In this document: piece after piece, positions 43,507-56,082 of the stretch
How positions within the stretch are numbered: the stretch's first letter is position 1
Layout: the number at the start of each line of letters is the position of its first letter
DNA from: Fragilariopsis cylindrus CCMP1102
Lineage: Eukaryota > Bacillariophyta > Bacillariophyceae > Bacillariales > Bacillariaceae
Direction of reading: 5' to 3'
DNA length: 64,000 bases
NCBI GenBank assembly: GCA_900095095.1
Contig: FMBT01000391.1
Coordinates: forward strand, 91,522 to 155,521
Position numbers and translations under genes: made by a program
The notes under the pieces: generated by a model
Seen by the model: only the letters and a program-made list of their open reading frames with translations
What the model was told of the DNA's origin: nothing
The model's database searches: none

Positions 43507-46500
43507 ATGAAGCTTTCTTTTGCGTATATCAGCGCCTTCCTTGTCTTCATCCTTGTTAACGCAGCTAATGCAGTACCTACGGCAGGTCCTGCGGTAGCTA
43601 CTACAGCAGCTACGGTAGCTACTAAAACTGCTGCTCGTTTACTCGGTGCACAACTTGAACTTCGTGGTGCAGCAGGTCCTGCGGTAGCTACTACAGCAGC
43701 TACAGTAGCTACTAAAACTGCTGCTCGTTTACTCGGTGCACAACTTGAACTTCGTGGTGCAGCAGGTCCTGCGGTAGCTACTACAGCAGCTACAGTAGCT
43801 ACTAAAACTGCTGCTCGTTTACTCGGTGCACAACTTGAACTTCGTGGTGCGGCAGGTCCTGCGGTAGCTACTACAGCAGCTACGGTAGCTACTAAAACTA
43901 CTGCTCGTTTACTCGGTGTACAACTTGAACTTGTGGTGCGGCAGGTCCTGTGGTAGCTACTACAGCAGCTACGGTAGCTACTAAAACTGCTGCTCGTTTA
44001 TTCGGTGCACAACGTCAACTTCGTGGCGATTGTGAAAATTCGGATTCATTCCAATTTGACGGCGATGCAACCCAAACATGTGATTCATTTGTTGCAAAAA
44101 AACCAAACAAGAGATGTAAGAAGAAACAACTTGGTACTGACAAAAAAGTTAAGTTCTTTTGTCCATCAACCTGCAAGAAGAAATGTAAAAAAACCGATTC
44201 ACCAACATCTTCACCAACAGTTAAGCGTAAAGCTTGTGAAAATTCGGATTCATTCCAATTTAAAGACAATCCAGAACTTACATGTGATTCATACGTTGCA
44301 AAACAACCACGGAAGAGATGTAGAAAGGAACAACCCGGTACTGATAAAAAATTAAAATTCTTTTGTCCATCAACCTGCAAGAGAAAATGTAAAGAAACTG
44401 ATTCACCAACATCATCACCAACAGTAAAACGTGGTGGTTGTGAAAATTTGGATTCATTCCGATTTAAAGGTAATGCAACCCAAACATGTGATTCATATGT
44501 TGCAGAAAAACCAAACAAGAGATGTAAAAAGGTCCAACCTGGTACCAACGAAAAGAAACTTAAGTTCTTTTGTCCAGCAACATGCAGGAATAAGTGTAAA
44601 CAAACTGATTCACCAACAGCAACTCCCACCTCTTTGCCAACATTGAGTCCAACTTCAAGTCCTAGCACATCACCAGCAATTTCAACAAGTTCTGTACCCA
44701 GTTTCATCCCCAGTGTAATTCCAAGTCCTACACCAAGTGGTGTAACCAGCTCTTCTCCAAGTTTTGATCAAATGGCTCACCAAGTTCCATTCCAAGTGAG
44801 ACTCCTGGTGTTTTGCCTAGTTCTTTTCCAAGTTCCATTCCAAATGGCGCACCAAGCTCAAGCTCTGCACCAAGTTCCACCCCAAATGAGATTCCTAGTG
44901 AAATTCCTAGTGGTTTGGCTAGTGCTATTCCAAGTTCAATTCTGAGTGTCGCACCAAGTGGTGTACCCAGCTCTTCTCCTAGTCTTGATCCGAGTGGCGC
45001 ACCAAGTGATGTACCTAGTTCTGCTCCTAGTCAGATCCAAGTAACAAACCGAGTACTGTTCCAAGTTTCAAACCAAGTGGTTTGCCTAGTAATGTACCCA
45101 GCTTAAGCTCTGCACCTAGCACAAGTGCTGTCCCTAGTTCTGGACCCACCGCAACTGCAGAACCAAGCATTAGCATTGCACCAAGTTCTTTTCCAAGCCT
45201 TTTACCGAGTGCTGTTCCAAGTTTCATTCCGAGTGGCGCACCAAGTGATGTACCTAGTTCTGCTCCTAGTCAGGATCCAAGTAGCAAACCTAGTATTGTT
45301 CCAAGTTCTGCTCCAAGTCTTTCCCCAAGTACAATGCCCTCAAATGTTCCGACTGAGACCCCTTCCACTACTTTTGCTATTCTATTTGCCTTAGACCCAT
45401 CTGTGACTCAGGCTGAAATTGAAGAAGGTAAGCCAAAACTCTCTTTTCTTCCCCCAGAACATTGTCTTTTTTAGCATCAACAATTTTTAACAAATTATTT
45501 ACTTCTTTTGTCTTTTTATAGGTGCTCTTAAGACAGCAAAAGCGTTGGCTGATTTTCCACCTGAGATAGCCGGAGCATCAAGTGGACGCCAACAAGTTCT
45601 ATCTACTACCCTAACCCCAATCCCTACTTGTCCAACTCCTGCTGTCGAATGTGATGGAACAAAAATACCTTGTTCAGTTGTTGAGGGTGTAGATACAGAT
45701 AATTTGGTATGTTGGAATGTACCATGTACTATCACTGCTTCAGCTTGTTCAGGCTTTGACACTGCAGAAGCAGCAGAGAAAACTGAAGAGGCAGTCATTT
45801 CAGGAGATTATGTTGCAAAGTTAAAGAAAGTGGCACAGATAGATGGTAAAGCAATTTTGCCTCCCAGTGAGCAGCCAAGTTCTGTACCAAGTTCAGGTCC
45901 AAGTATATCAATTGCGCCAAGTTCATATCCAAGTTTTACTCCAAGTGGTGTACCAAGTTCCATTCCAAGTGGCGCACCAAGTGGTGTACCAAGTGGCGCA
46001 CCAAGTGGCACACCAACTTTCGTCCCTACTGAGATGCCTAGTGCTGTACCAAGTGGAGCACTTAGTGCTGGTCCAAGCCTTAAGCCTAGTCAATCACAAA
46101 GTAATGAACCTATTTCTGCTCCTAGTCTTGTTCCAAGTATTTCTGCTCCTAGTCTTGTTCCAAGTAATAAACCTAACACAACACCTACTGCATCGCCTAA
46201 CACGACACCTACTGCATCGCCTAAATCACCCACTGCATCACCTACCGCGACACCTACCCCAGCACCTACTACTCCACCTTCTACTGCACCTACTGCTGCA
46301 CCTATTGTAGCACCTACTGTAGCAACTACTGAGGTTCCTAGTGGTTTGCCTAGTTTTGAGCCAAGTCTTACACCAAGTGGTGTTCTAAGTTCCATTCCAA
46401 GTCTTACAACAAGTGGTGCACCAAGCTCTGCTCCTAGTTTTGATCCGAGTGGCGCACCAAGTTCCATCCCAAGTGAGGTTCCTAGTGGTTTGCCTAGTTT

Positions 46501-49320
46501 TGGGCCAAGTCTTACACCAAGTGGTGTTCCAAGTTCCATTCCAAGTCTTACACCAAGTGCTGTTCCAAGTTCCATTCCAGGTCTTACACCAAGTGCTGTT
46601 CTAAGTTCCATTCCAAGTCTTACACCAAGTGGTGTTCCCAGCTCTTCTCCTAGTTTTGACTCGAGTGGCGCACCAAGTTCCATCCCAAGTGAGGTTCCTA
46701 GTGGTTTGCCTAGTTTTGGGCCAAGTCTTACACCAAGTGGTGTTCCAAGTCTTACACCAAGTGGTGTTCCCAGCTCTTCTCCTAGTTTTGACTTGAGTGG
46801 GGCACCAAGTTCCATCCCAAGTGAGATTCCTAGTGTTTTGCCTAGTTTTGAGCCAAGTCGTTCACCCAGTGCTGTTCCAAGTTCGAGGCCCAGTCTTACA
46901 CCAAGTTCTGAGCCAAGTCTACACCCAGTGCTGTTCCAAGCTCAAGGCCCAGTCTTACACCAAGTTCTGAGCCAAGTCGTTCACCCAGTGCTGTTCCAAG
47001 CTCAAGGCCAAGTCTTACACCAAGTTCTGAGCCAAGTTGTTCACCCAGTGTTGTTCCAAGCTCAAGGCCAGTCTAACACCAAGTTCTAACCCAAGTCACT
47101 CACCCAGTGCTGTTCCTAGTTCTAACCCTAGTTTTGCACCAAGTTTGCTGCCAAGTAGTCTACCAAGCTTAAGCAATGCACCAACCACAAGCGCTGTACC
47201 AAGTTCTGTACCTACTGCAACTGCTGAACCAAGCAACAGCCTCGCACCCAGTTCTCTTCCAAGTATTTCACCAAGTGCTTCCCCTAGTTCCCTTCCGAGT
47301 CTTTCACCAAGTGGTGTTCCAAGTTCCATTCCAAGTCTTACACCAAGTGGTGCACCAAGCTCTGCTCCTAGTTTAGATCCGAGTGGCGCACCAAGTTCCA
47401 TCCAAGTGAGTTCCTAGTGGTTTGCCTATTTTGGGCCAAGTCTTACACCAAGTGGTGTTCCCAGCTCTTCTCCTAGTTTAGATCAGTGGCGCACCAAGTT
47501 TTGGTCCAAGTCTTAAGCCTAGTCAATCACCAAGTTCTGCACCAAGTGATGTTCCAAGCGTGTCTCCATCTTCTTCTCCTTCGCTTGATCCGACGGTTTA
47601 CCTAGTTTGAGACCCAGCTCAATGCCAAGTGTCACCAAGTTTGGAACTTCTTCTCTTCCAAGTATGTGCCTAGTTCTAGTCCCAGTCTCTCACCAAGTTC
47701 ATTGCCAAGTGCCGCTCCAAGTCATGAACCAAGTTCGATGCCTCGAATGTTCCGACTATCACACCTGTCGTTTTTATGGAGCGTTGTTGCTGCAAAAGGT
47801 AAGCCAAAACCCTTTACTTCCCCCCCAAACACTGTCTTTTTTTCCATCATCATCTATTTCTAACCAATTTCACTTGTTCTTTGTTCCTATAGGTTCGACT
47901 GTTACCTCTGCGGAAGTTGCACAAGGTAAGCCAAAACCTTTTTTTTCCCCCAAACACTGTCTTTTTTTTCATCATTAACTATTTTAACCAATTTTCGCTT
48001 GTTCTTTGTTCTTATAGGTGCTACTGATACATCAAAAGCAATTGCTGGTCTCTCAACAAACTCACCTGCAGGCAGACGCCTTGCTAAAGAAATTCTTACT
48101 GAATGTACTGCAACAGAGACAACCTGTGATGATATTGTAGCAGAAATGGTAAACAAATTCTAATTGTTTATTCTGTACTATGTAGCTTCACTGCTTCACC
48201 TTCAACAGGCTTTAACACTGCATTAGCAGCAACAGAAAATGAAAGCAATCTTGGGAGACACTTATTCCACAGTTTTAAAGGATACTTCAGGGATAGAAGC
48301 AACGGTAATTTTGCCTCCTAGTGAGGAGCCTAGTTCTGAACCAAGTTCAGGTCCAAGCGTATCAATTGCACCAAGTTCGAATCCAAGTGTTGAGCCAAGT
48401 CATTCACCCAGTGCTGTTCCAAGTTCGAGGCCCAGTCTTACACCAAGTTCTGAGCCAAGTCGTTCACCAGTGTGTTCCAAGTTCGAGGCCCAGTCTTACA
48501 CCAAGTTCTGAGCCAAGTCGTTCACCCAGTGTTGTTCCAAGTTCGAGGCCCAGTCTTACACCAAGTTCTGAGCCAAGTCGTTCACCAGTGCTGTTCAAGC
48601 TCAAGGCCAGTCTTACACCAGTTCTGAACCAAGTCGTTCCCAAGTGCTGTTCCAAGCTCAAGGCCAAGTCTTACACCAAGTTCTGAGCCAAGTCGTTCAC
48701 CCAGTGTTGTTCCAAGCTCAAGGCCCAGTCTAACACCAAGTTCTAACCAAGTACTCACCCAGTGCTGTTCCTAGTTCTAACCCTAGTTTTGCACCAAGTT
48801 TGCTGCCAAGTAGTCTACCAAGCTTAAGCAATGCACCAACCACAAGCGCTGTACCAAGTTCTGTACCTACTGCAACTGCTGAACCAAGCAACAGCCTCGC
48901 ACCCAGTTCTCTTCCAAGTATTTCACCAAGTGCTTCCCCTAGTTCCCTTCCGAGTCTTTCACCAAGTGGTGTTCCAAGTTCCATTCCAAGTCTTACACCA
49001 AGTGGTGCACCAAGCTCTGCTCCTAGTTTAGATCCGAGTGGCGCACCAAGTTCCATCCCAAGTGAGGTTCCTAGTGGTTTGCCTAGTTTTGGGCCAAGTC
49101 TTACACCAAGTGGTGTTCCAAGTTCCATTCCAAGTCTTACACCAAGTGGTGCACCCAGCTCTGCTCCTAGTTTTGATCCAAGTGGCACACCAAGTTCAAT
49201 CCCAAGTGAGGTTCCTAGTGGTTTGCCTAGTTTTGGGCCAAGTCATACACCAAGTGGTGTACCAAGTTCCATTCCAAGTGGCGCACCAAGTGGTGTACCA
49301 AGCTCCTCACCAAGTTTCGT
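43507..49320 (+). CDS. Secreted modular surface protein: 30-aa repeats, ShK-like modules, PSxxPS arrays; frame broken
   Basis: Begins ATG at 43507 with a clear signal peptide ([22 protein letters not shown]). Then five 30-residue repeats ([18 protein letters not shown] core), three six-cysteine modules (C...C...RC...[11 protein letters not shown], ShK-like), and a long Pro/Ser array (PSSxPSxxPSG). An intron at 45428-45521 precedes a globular Cys-containing segment (about 45522-45860; [34 protein letters not shown]) and further PSxxPS arrays. A degraded second copy of the globular segment lies at about 47745-48330. Frame breaks at 43931, 44769, 45034, 46916 and many later ones each fit a lost single base (for example CC to C in GATCAAATGG, GG to G in CAGATCC). 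PSxxPS and ShK-like modules are common in diatom cell-surface proteins; role in wall, adhesion or mucilage is inferred. Whether the locus is one gene or two tandem genes is unresolved. Confidence 0.65.
43582..44028 (+). repeat. 90-bp coding repeat, five copies
   Basis: Period 90 bp (30 codons): copies start at 43582, 43672, 43762, 43852 and 43941. Nearly identical at DNA level. The fourth copy lacks one C (CTTGTGG against CTTCGTGG at about 43931), which shifts the frame; the other copies show what is missing. Confidence 0.92.
44031..44640 (+). repeat. Three ShK-like cysteine modules, period 204 bp
   Basis: Modules start at TGT 44031, 44235 and 44439. Each has six cysteines in the order C-x15-16-C-x11-12-C-x14-17-C-x3-C-x3-C, with an F-x-F near the start, KRC in the middle and FFCPxTC at the end, joined by TDSPTSSPT linkers. 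Toxin-like by name only: ShK-type folds are frequent in secreted non-toxic proteins. Confidence 0.75.
45428..45521 (+). other. Intron, 94 bp, in the surface-protein gene
   Basis: Donor GAAG|GTAAGCC, acceptor TTTTTATAG|GTGC, phase 1; joins QAEIEE to [12 protein letters not shown]. Its sequence (GTAAGCCAAAAC at the start, a C-run, then CATTGTCTTTTTT) is related to the two introns at 47799-48017. Confidence 0.8.
47101..47401 (+). repeat. Identical ~300-bp segment, copy 1 (offset 1655 bp)
   Basis: From CACCCAGTGCTGTTCC to CACCAAGTTCCATCC this stretch reappears at 48756-49056 with no difference I can see. Beyond it copy 1 loses single bases relative to copy 2 (CCC to CC, GG to G, CTAGTTTTGGG to CTATTTTGGG). 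Confidence 0.85.
47799..48017 (+). other. Two near-identical introns flanking a 33-bp microexon
   Basis: Intron A 47799-47892 (94 bp) and intron B 47926-48017 (92 bp) both start GTAAGCCAAAACC, share AAACACTGTCTTTTTT and end TTGTTCxTATAG. Between them lies a 33-bp exon encoding [10 protein letters not shown], the counterpart of SVTQAEIEE before the single intron in the first copy of the module at 45428. Phases are compatible. Confidence 0.65.
48756..49056 (+). repeat. Identical ~300-bp segment, copy 2
   Basis: Same sequence as 47101-47401, direct orientation. Encodes [20 protein letters not shown] and the PSxxPS blocks after it, in frame. Confidence 0.85.
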
Positions 49321-51490
49321 CCCCAAGTTCTGCTCCAACAAGTTCGTCAATCCCTACTGCTTCGCCAACCGCATCTCCAACTGAGACCACCGACCCTAGT
49401 TCGTTACCAAGCTCTTCAAGTGATGCACCAAGTTTCATCCCAAGTTCTGCTCCAACAAGTTCGTCAATCCCTACTGCTTCGCCAACCGGCATCTCCAACT
49501 GAGACCACCGACCCTAGTTCTTTACCAAGCTCTTCAAGTGATGCACCAAGTACTGTAGCACCTACTAGATCCTACTGTAGCACCTACTCCAGAACCTACT
49601 GTAGGACCTATTGCAGGACCTACTTTAGCACTACTCGAGCACCTATTGCAGGATCTACTTTAGCGCCTACTCCAGAACCTACTGAAGCACCTACTCCAGA
49701 TCCTACTATAGCGCCTATCCAGAACCTACTACACCAGCACCTACTCCAGATCCTACTGTAGCAACTACTCCAGAACCTACTGTAGGACCTATTGCAGGAC
49801 CTACTTTTAGCAACTACTCGAGCACCTATTGCAGGACCTACTTTAGCGCCTACTCCAGAACCTACAAAAGCACCTACTCCAGAACCTACTGAAGCGCCTA
49901 CTCCAGAACCTACTGAAGCCCCTACTCCAGATCCTACTTTAGCAACTACTCGAGCACCTATTTGCAGGGACCTACTTAGCGCCTACTCCAGAACCTACTG
50001 AAGCACCTACTCCAGATCCTACTGTATCACCTACTCCAGAACTACTGAAGCATCTACTCCAGATCCTACTCCAGAACCTACTGAAGCACCTACTCCAGAT
50101 CCTACTCGAACCTACTGAAGCACCTACTCCAGATCCTACAGGTGGGTGTTACAAGCTCTCATCAAGTTTCTTCCCAAGTTCTGCTCCAACAAGTTCTTCA
50201 ATCCCTACTGCTTCGCCAAGCTCTCAACTGAGACCACAACCCTAGTTTCTTTACCCAAGTCTCCAAGTGTCCACCAAGTTTCATCCCAAGTTCTGCTCCA
50301 ACAAGTTCATCAATCCCTACTGCTTCGCCAACCGCATCTCAACTGAGACCACGACCCTGGTTCTTTACCAAGCTCTTCAAGTGATGCACCAAGTACTGTA
50401 GCACCTACTCCAGATCCTACTGTAGCGCCTACTTTAGAACCTACTGTAGGACCTATTGCAGGACCTACTTTAGCACCTACTCCAAAACCCACAGCAACAC
50501 CTACAGCAACGCCTACTGCGGCACCTATTGCACGCCTACAGCAACGCTACTGTATCACCTACTGCGTCACTACTGCATCGCCTACTGTATCACCTACTGC
50601 ATCGCCAACTGCAACACCTACTGCATCGCCTACAACTGCATCACCTACTGTATCGCCATCACCTACTGCATGCCTAAAACTGCATCACCTACTGTATCGC
50701 CATCACCTACTGCAATGCCAACTGCATCACCTACATCAACGCCAACTGCATCACCTACCGCATCACCTACTGCAAGACCAACTGCAACGCCAACTGCATC
50801 TACAGCAACGCCAACTGCATCACCTACAGCAAGACCAACTGCATCGCTACAGCAACGGCCAACTGCATCACCTATGCATCACCTACTGCATCGCCTACAG
50901 CAACGCCTACTGCGCCAATATTGCATCGCCTACAGCAACGCCTACTGTATCACCTACTGCGGCCAACTGTGATTGCCTACAGCAACGCCAACTGCATCAC
51001 CTACTGCAACGCCTACTGCATCGCCTACTGCAATCACCTACAGCAACGCCAATGCAACGCCAACTGAACACCTACTGCTCGCCTACTGCACCGCTACTGC
51101 ATCACTACAGCAACGCCTACTGCATCGCCTACTGCGTCACCTACTGCATCGCCTACTGTATCACCTACTGCATCGCCAACTGCAACACCTACTGGCATCG
51201 CCTACAACTGCATCACCTACTGTATCGCATCACCTACTGCATCGCCTACAACTGCATCACCTACTGTATCGCCATACCTACTGCAATGCCAACTGCATCA
51301 CCTACATCAGCCAACTGCATACCTACCGCATCACCTACTGCAAGACCAACTGCAACGCCAACTGCATCGCCTAAGCAACGCCAACTGCATCACCTACAGC
51401 AAGACCAACTGCATTGCTACAGCAACGCCCAACTGCATCACATACTGCATAACCTATGCATCGCCCTACAGCAAGCAACTGCATCACCTA
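49321..51490 (+). repeat. Pro/Thr array of the surface-protein locus (PTPEPTEAPTPDPT, then [12 protein letters not shown])
   Basis: First block: 18-bp units such as CCTACTCCAGAACCTACT. From about 50490: 12-bp units such as CCTACTGCATCGCCTACAGC. Within the second block a longer unit seems repeated (about 50535-50790 resembles 51105-51375). The translation drifts between frames every 50-150 bp because units are short by one base (CGCTACTG for CGCCTACTG). Probably the C-terminal stalk of the surface protein. Truncated on the right by the 5' LTR at 51499. Confidence 0.8.
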
Positions 51491-51498
51491 CGCATTAT

Positions 51499-51755
51499 TG
51501 AGTTGCTAGCGCGACACCTGCCTAAAGCTAACCTTAGCCCTAATCTCGCGCGCATGGCAGCGCGTAGGCAGACATCTGTGAGCCCGTGACTAAGCGCAAC
51601 TCACATCCATTCAATAACGACAGCCAAAAGCTATCATACGAATGAAAGCAACCCAATACAATAGCAATAGAGATCATCCTCATAATCTAAATATAACACA
51701 GTTAATAAGAACTCAGTTCTTTCTCTCTCTTGTAGTGAGTGTAGATGTCTTAATA
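51499..51755 (+). repeat. 5' LTR
   Basis: 257 bp, TGAGTTGCTAGCGCGACACC to GTCTTAATA. Against the 3' LTR I count 8 single-base deletions, 1 insertion and 4 substitutions, net 7 bases shorter. Confidence 0.88.
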
Positions 51756-52397
51756 GTTATATTTAGATTTTTAAAAAGAACCAGGCAGATACGCACCAGG
51801 TACCAGCAAGCATACGCACCAGGTTAAAGAAGGATTACAGAAGCCTAAGCACTGATAACCGAATCAATCGATAGCATACGCATCGAAATACGATATATGT
51901 AAACCAAAATCGATAGCCTAAGCATCGGATATACACCACAAGACATATCCACGTGCTATTTAATATAAATAAAAACAGAGTGTTGTTGAATTCAAGTATA
52001 AGATAACTAATCAAAAATAAACGGATCTTCAGAAGTCCATCCGATCCAGATCATTCGACGAGGTGCGACGTATTTACGAATATCACAAGTCCCTACCCAA
52101 GTGAACGCGTCAACGAATCAAGCAAGTCCATCAATCTTAGTTATTAGTATATTATCTACAACACCAAGTGATCCATCCACACGACCTCAGCGATTCTCTA
52201 CGAATATTCCTACGAATATTGATTTACGATCGATCAGCCACAAGTCTTACGAATATTACGTATATTGATCCATCCAAGCTTACGATATTACGAATATTAA
52301 ATATAATATCGTACGAATATTACAACAACAGGTGATCCACCAATCCATCAGTTCTTCTTCCGATAATACGTATATTACGTACAGTATATTACATACG

Positions 52398-53850
52398 ATG
52401 AATTGGAATTATAAAGTGTACACTGCAGAGGAATACCAGGAAAAGTTCCCAACCAAACAAGAGGAAGTTCAACCAGTAGTTGGATTGCCAACATTTGTAT
52501 CAGCACATGTCGTCATTTCGGCACTCAAGACAAACTGTATTGCCATGGATGACGACCGGTCCAATTTGGGGAAACTCCACTGTATTATGGATACATCCAA
52601 TATGGAAACAGCAGTTGTAGCAAGCACCAATCCAGGTGAATTATCATTCGCTGATTAGGAACGGAGGAACTACGAGCCAATCACTTGGCTACCTACAGTA
52701 GACGCAAAGAATTATGGGAGTCTGATAATAACTTAAAGAAGCAGCTAAACAATTCTTGTTATCACGATTTGAAGCGGTGTACTTCCAGAACTATCCGATC
52801 CAATCACAAAATTCAAAAGAGTAACAATCGCCAATTTAATTGACCACATCAAAGACAATTATCCACCAGAACCAGAAGAAATTAATGCAGTCGAAACAAC
52901 ACTCAGGCAAGAATGGGATCCAACTAATCACATCGAAAATTTATTTCAATCCGTCAAGGAAAATACCGAAACCTTATACGAAATGAAGTATATCACGAAA
53001 GCACAAGGTGATGCAACGTTTATCAAATACGTTTATGCGGCCGTACGCAATAGTGGCCAATTTGAATCTGCGTGTATTAAGTGGAAAGCATTACCAAGTG
53101 CTGATAAGAAAACCAACAAACAATGTCGCGCCTTCTTCGGTAAGAAGTACAATGTATATCACACGTCTCAGAATTCATTAGGATTAGCAGGAGTAGCGAA
53201 CAGTGCACAACAGTACAGGAACTAGAGCAAGTAACTCACAACGGATTCCGGGCTATCGGTGAGCGACAAAATGCACAGAGCGCAGTGAATACCCGACAGG
53301 AAGAAATCAACGCATCGGTGATGCAGATGATAGCAGCAAGAGGTGGTGGAATGGACGATAACGCGACTGCCTTCTCCGCAATGACAGCCAACTCAGCTGT
53401 ACAAGACGACGGATTGCAGAATAGAAGCATTATTACGTACGTCCGCTATCACGCCGACGTCCGCTACTGGTACCGGTGGTAACACTGGTACCGGTGGAGG
53501 GCGCGGCGGCCGTGGTGGTGGTCGTGGCGGCCGTGGTGGTCGAGGAGGCAACAACGCTGGCGGAGGTGTCTACAAAAGTCGAGCCGATGGACCCGCCAAC
53601 TGCACCAAAAACAGTAAATTCTACACGGCCGAGACCTACTGCTGGTCGCACGGCTATGATTGCTCCACGAAACACCACAGCGGTTTTGCTTTCCGAAAGA
53701 GCCGGGACATATGGACGCTGCGACTGGAGCCAATCCGATGGGAGGTTCCATCAAAGATAAAGAATTTCCAAATGGGCCTGAAGCGGTGGGGGATTACAAG
53801 CATATATTGAAAAAATCGAGACTGACTCAACAACAGAAAAGAGACTGACT
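52398..53850 (+). pseudogene. gag of the copia element, frame broken
   Basis: Starts ATG 52398 (MNWNYKVYTAEEYQEKFPT). Later frames carry the capsid-like helical part (52740-53225; LRQEWDPTNHIENLFQSVKE in the intervening frame), a run of RGG repeats at about 53490-53560 (GGRGGRGGRGG), and a zinc-knuckle-like segment YCWSHGYDCSTKHH, with GANPMGGSIKDKEFP after it as in other diatom copia gags. Function: nucleocapsid and RNA packaging. At least four frame changes. Confidence 0.7.
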
Positions 53851-54641
53851 CATAACAGAAACAATAACTAGTAGTATTCTAAAAACTAGTTCCAATTACA
53901 ACTTCAATATCAACCAGCAAGTAATTCCGAGTACCATTAAATTTAGTAACACCGTACGCGTCGCAATATGACGATCATTTCACTAGCCATACCCACCACA
54001 CTATACCTGATCATTATCCAACGCGCTACACAGCGCAACCAGTGAGAAGCACCATGAAAAATAAAACATGGCACCAAGTCAGCAACAGCCCCACATGAAA
54101 TTCGATCGGTAATATCCGAATATGAACGCAGGGCCGAAGATAGTTTACAACAACAACAACAACAACAACAACAATGTCACAGCAGTATATATACCAACAA
54201 GTTACGATGCATTAGAAAATGATACATTAGAGGAATATGGTGACTACCATCAGTCATGGTCGTTCGATACAGCAGCATCCGGTCATTATTGTGGAAACAG
54301 AACAAAAATCATTAATCGTAAAAAGACTACGTCAGGTAACATCCAAGTCGGTGTTGCCAATAATCAATCCATGATCCAAACGGAAGAAGGAATACTACCA
54401 TTCAACCGACTTCCGACATCCGCACGGGATGTCCAAGCTTTCAAACATATGCAGTCACCCCTAATCGGTGTGGTAAATTAGCAGCAAGTGGTTGTGGCAT
54501 TTGGTTCGACGACGAAAAGGATCCATCGTAAATGATAAATTAAAGATAAAATTAGATCCATCGTCGCATCACAACAAGGTGACGTCCTCCTTGCTGCCCC
54601 ATTTGATAATAAATCATTAACTTGGAAAACGGTAACCAGCT

Positions 54642-54763
54642 CCAAGGGTGGGACCGAACCTGGACCAGACCAGCTCCAAGGGTGGGACCGAACCCGGACC
54701 TGTACCAGGACCAAGGGTGGGACCGAACCCAACCCGTACCAGGACCAAGGGTGGGACCGAACC
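54642..54763 (+). repeat. 34-bp tandem repeat inside pol, four copies
   Basis: CCAAGGGTGGGACCGAACC recurs at 54642, 54676, 54711 and 54745. It lies between the protease and the integrase zinc region. A related CTCCAAGGGTGGGACC occurs once more at about 56023, between integrase and RT. Confidence 0.88.
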
Positions 54764-56082
54764 CAAGTTCGGCACCATACCAACGCACCTAGCGCAGAAC
54801 GTCCAAGACTAACGAACAAAAGAACAATTAGTTGATTACCTCCATCGAGCAGCGGGACATCCTGTAAAGAAGACTTGGTTAGCAGCGATAAAAGCAGGAG
54901 CGTACTCTACATGGCCAGGCCTCACGTATGAATTGGTGTCTAAGCATCTGACTGATACTGAAGAGACAGCAATGGGACACCTGCATAAACGACGTCAAGG
55001 CATACGTAGTACGAAAACAACAACACCATTAGCAAAAAACAATACAACCGATGACTTAAAACCAGAATTAGAAGGACAGTTCTTCAACAACAAAGATCGA
55101 ACCCAACGGGTTGGCTGTCACCTGGTGAACATGGAAGAATTAAATGGTATGATTTCAACGGATCAAACTGGAAGATTTCCAGTCAAATCGCTCAAAGGAA
55201 AATCTTACATTATGGTATTATATAATTATGATGCAAACAGCATCCTAGCAACGTCAATGAAATCCAGAACAGCACCGGACCTAGTGGCAGCGTATAATGA
55301 ACTACATCAACAATTATTAGAGGGCGGTGTCAAACCAATTCTGCAACGACTGGATAATGAAATCTCCAGAGTTTTAATTAGGGCAATCACAGACAAGGCA
55401 TAGACTACCAATTAGCAAGTCCAAATGATCACCGATTGAATCCAGCGGAACGGGCCATTCAAACATTTAAGAACCACCTCATCGCCATCCTCCATGGCAG
55501 CGACAAGCAGTTCCCAGCCTGGGTTGGTGCCAGATCATTCCCCAAGTAGTCATAACATTGAACATGTTGCGACGTTCGAGAATCAATTCCAAACTTTCTG
55601 CCTACGAACAGATTTTTGGAGTTTTCGACTACAATCGAACGCCGTTGGCACCAATAGGAACCAAATCAGTCGTACATCTTCGAACTACCCAAAAAGGAAG
55701 AACAACGTTCGGCGATCATGGTGTCATTGGCTGGACCATAGGTCCAGCCATGCATCACTACAGGCACTGGAGTTTCTACATTCCTAAAACAAGAAACACA
55801 AGAGTATCCGATACCGTCGTATTCTTGCCAGAAAATACACCATGCCAACAACAGCATCAGCAGACAGAGCATCCACCGCATTGGAAGAATTAACAACAGC
55901 ATTACAAAATCCAGAAGCAGCGAAACCATTCCTAGATACCGGGAATAAGCTCAATGCTGCTATCGATGCGTTATCAGAAATATTAGCCAAGAGAAGAAGC
56001 ACAACACCAAGTAGTGCAGCATCTCCAAGGGTGGGACCTCCAACGGTGGCCTCGGATAATCCTAATATTATTAATAAACACC

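Noticed and set aside
44031-44640. Toxin gene, from the ShK-like cysteine pattern
   Set aside because: The modules are tandem, highly basic and embedded in a repeat-rich secreted protein; ShK-type folds are common structural modules and nothing indicates toxicity.
44015-49188. Several minus-strand frames rich in ELGxxLG
   Set aside because: They are the reverse complements of PSxxPS and ShK-module codons (periodic coding DNA keeps the opposite frame open). No independent features.
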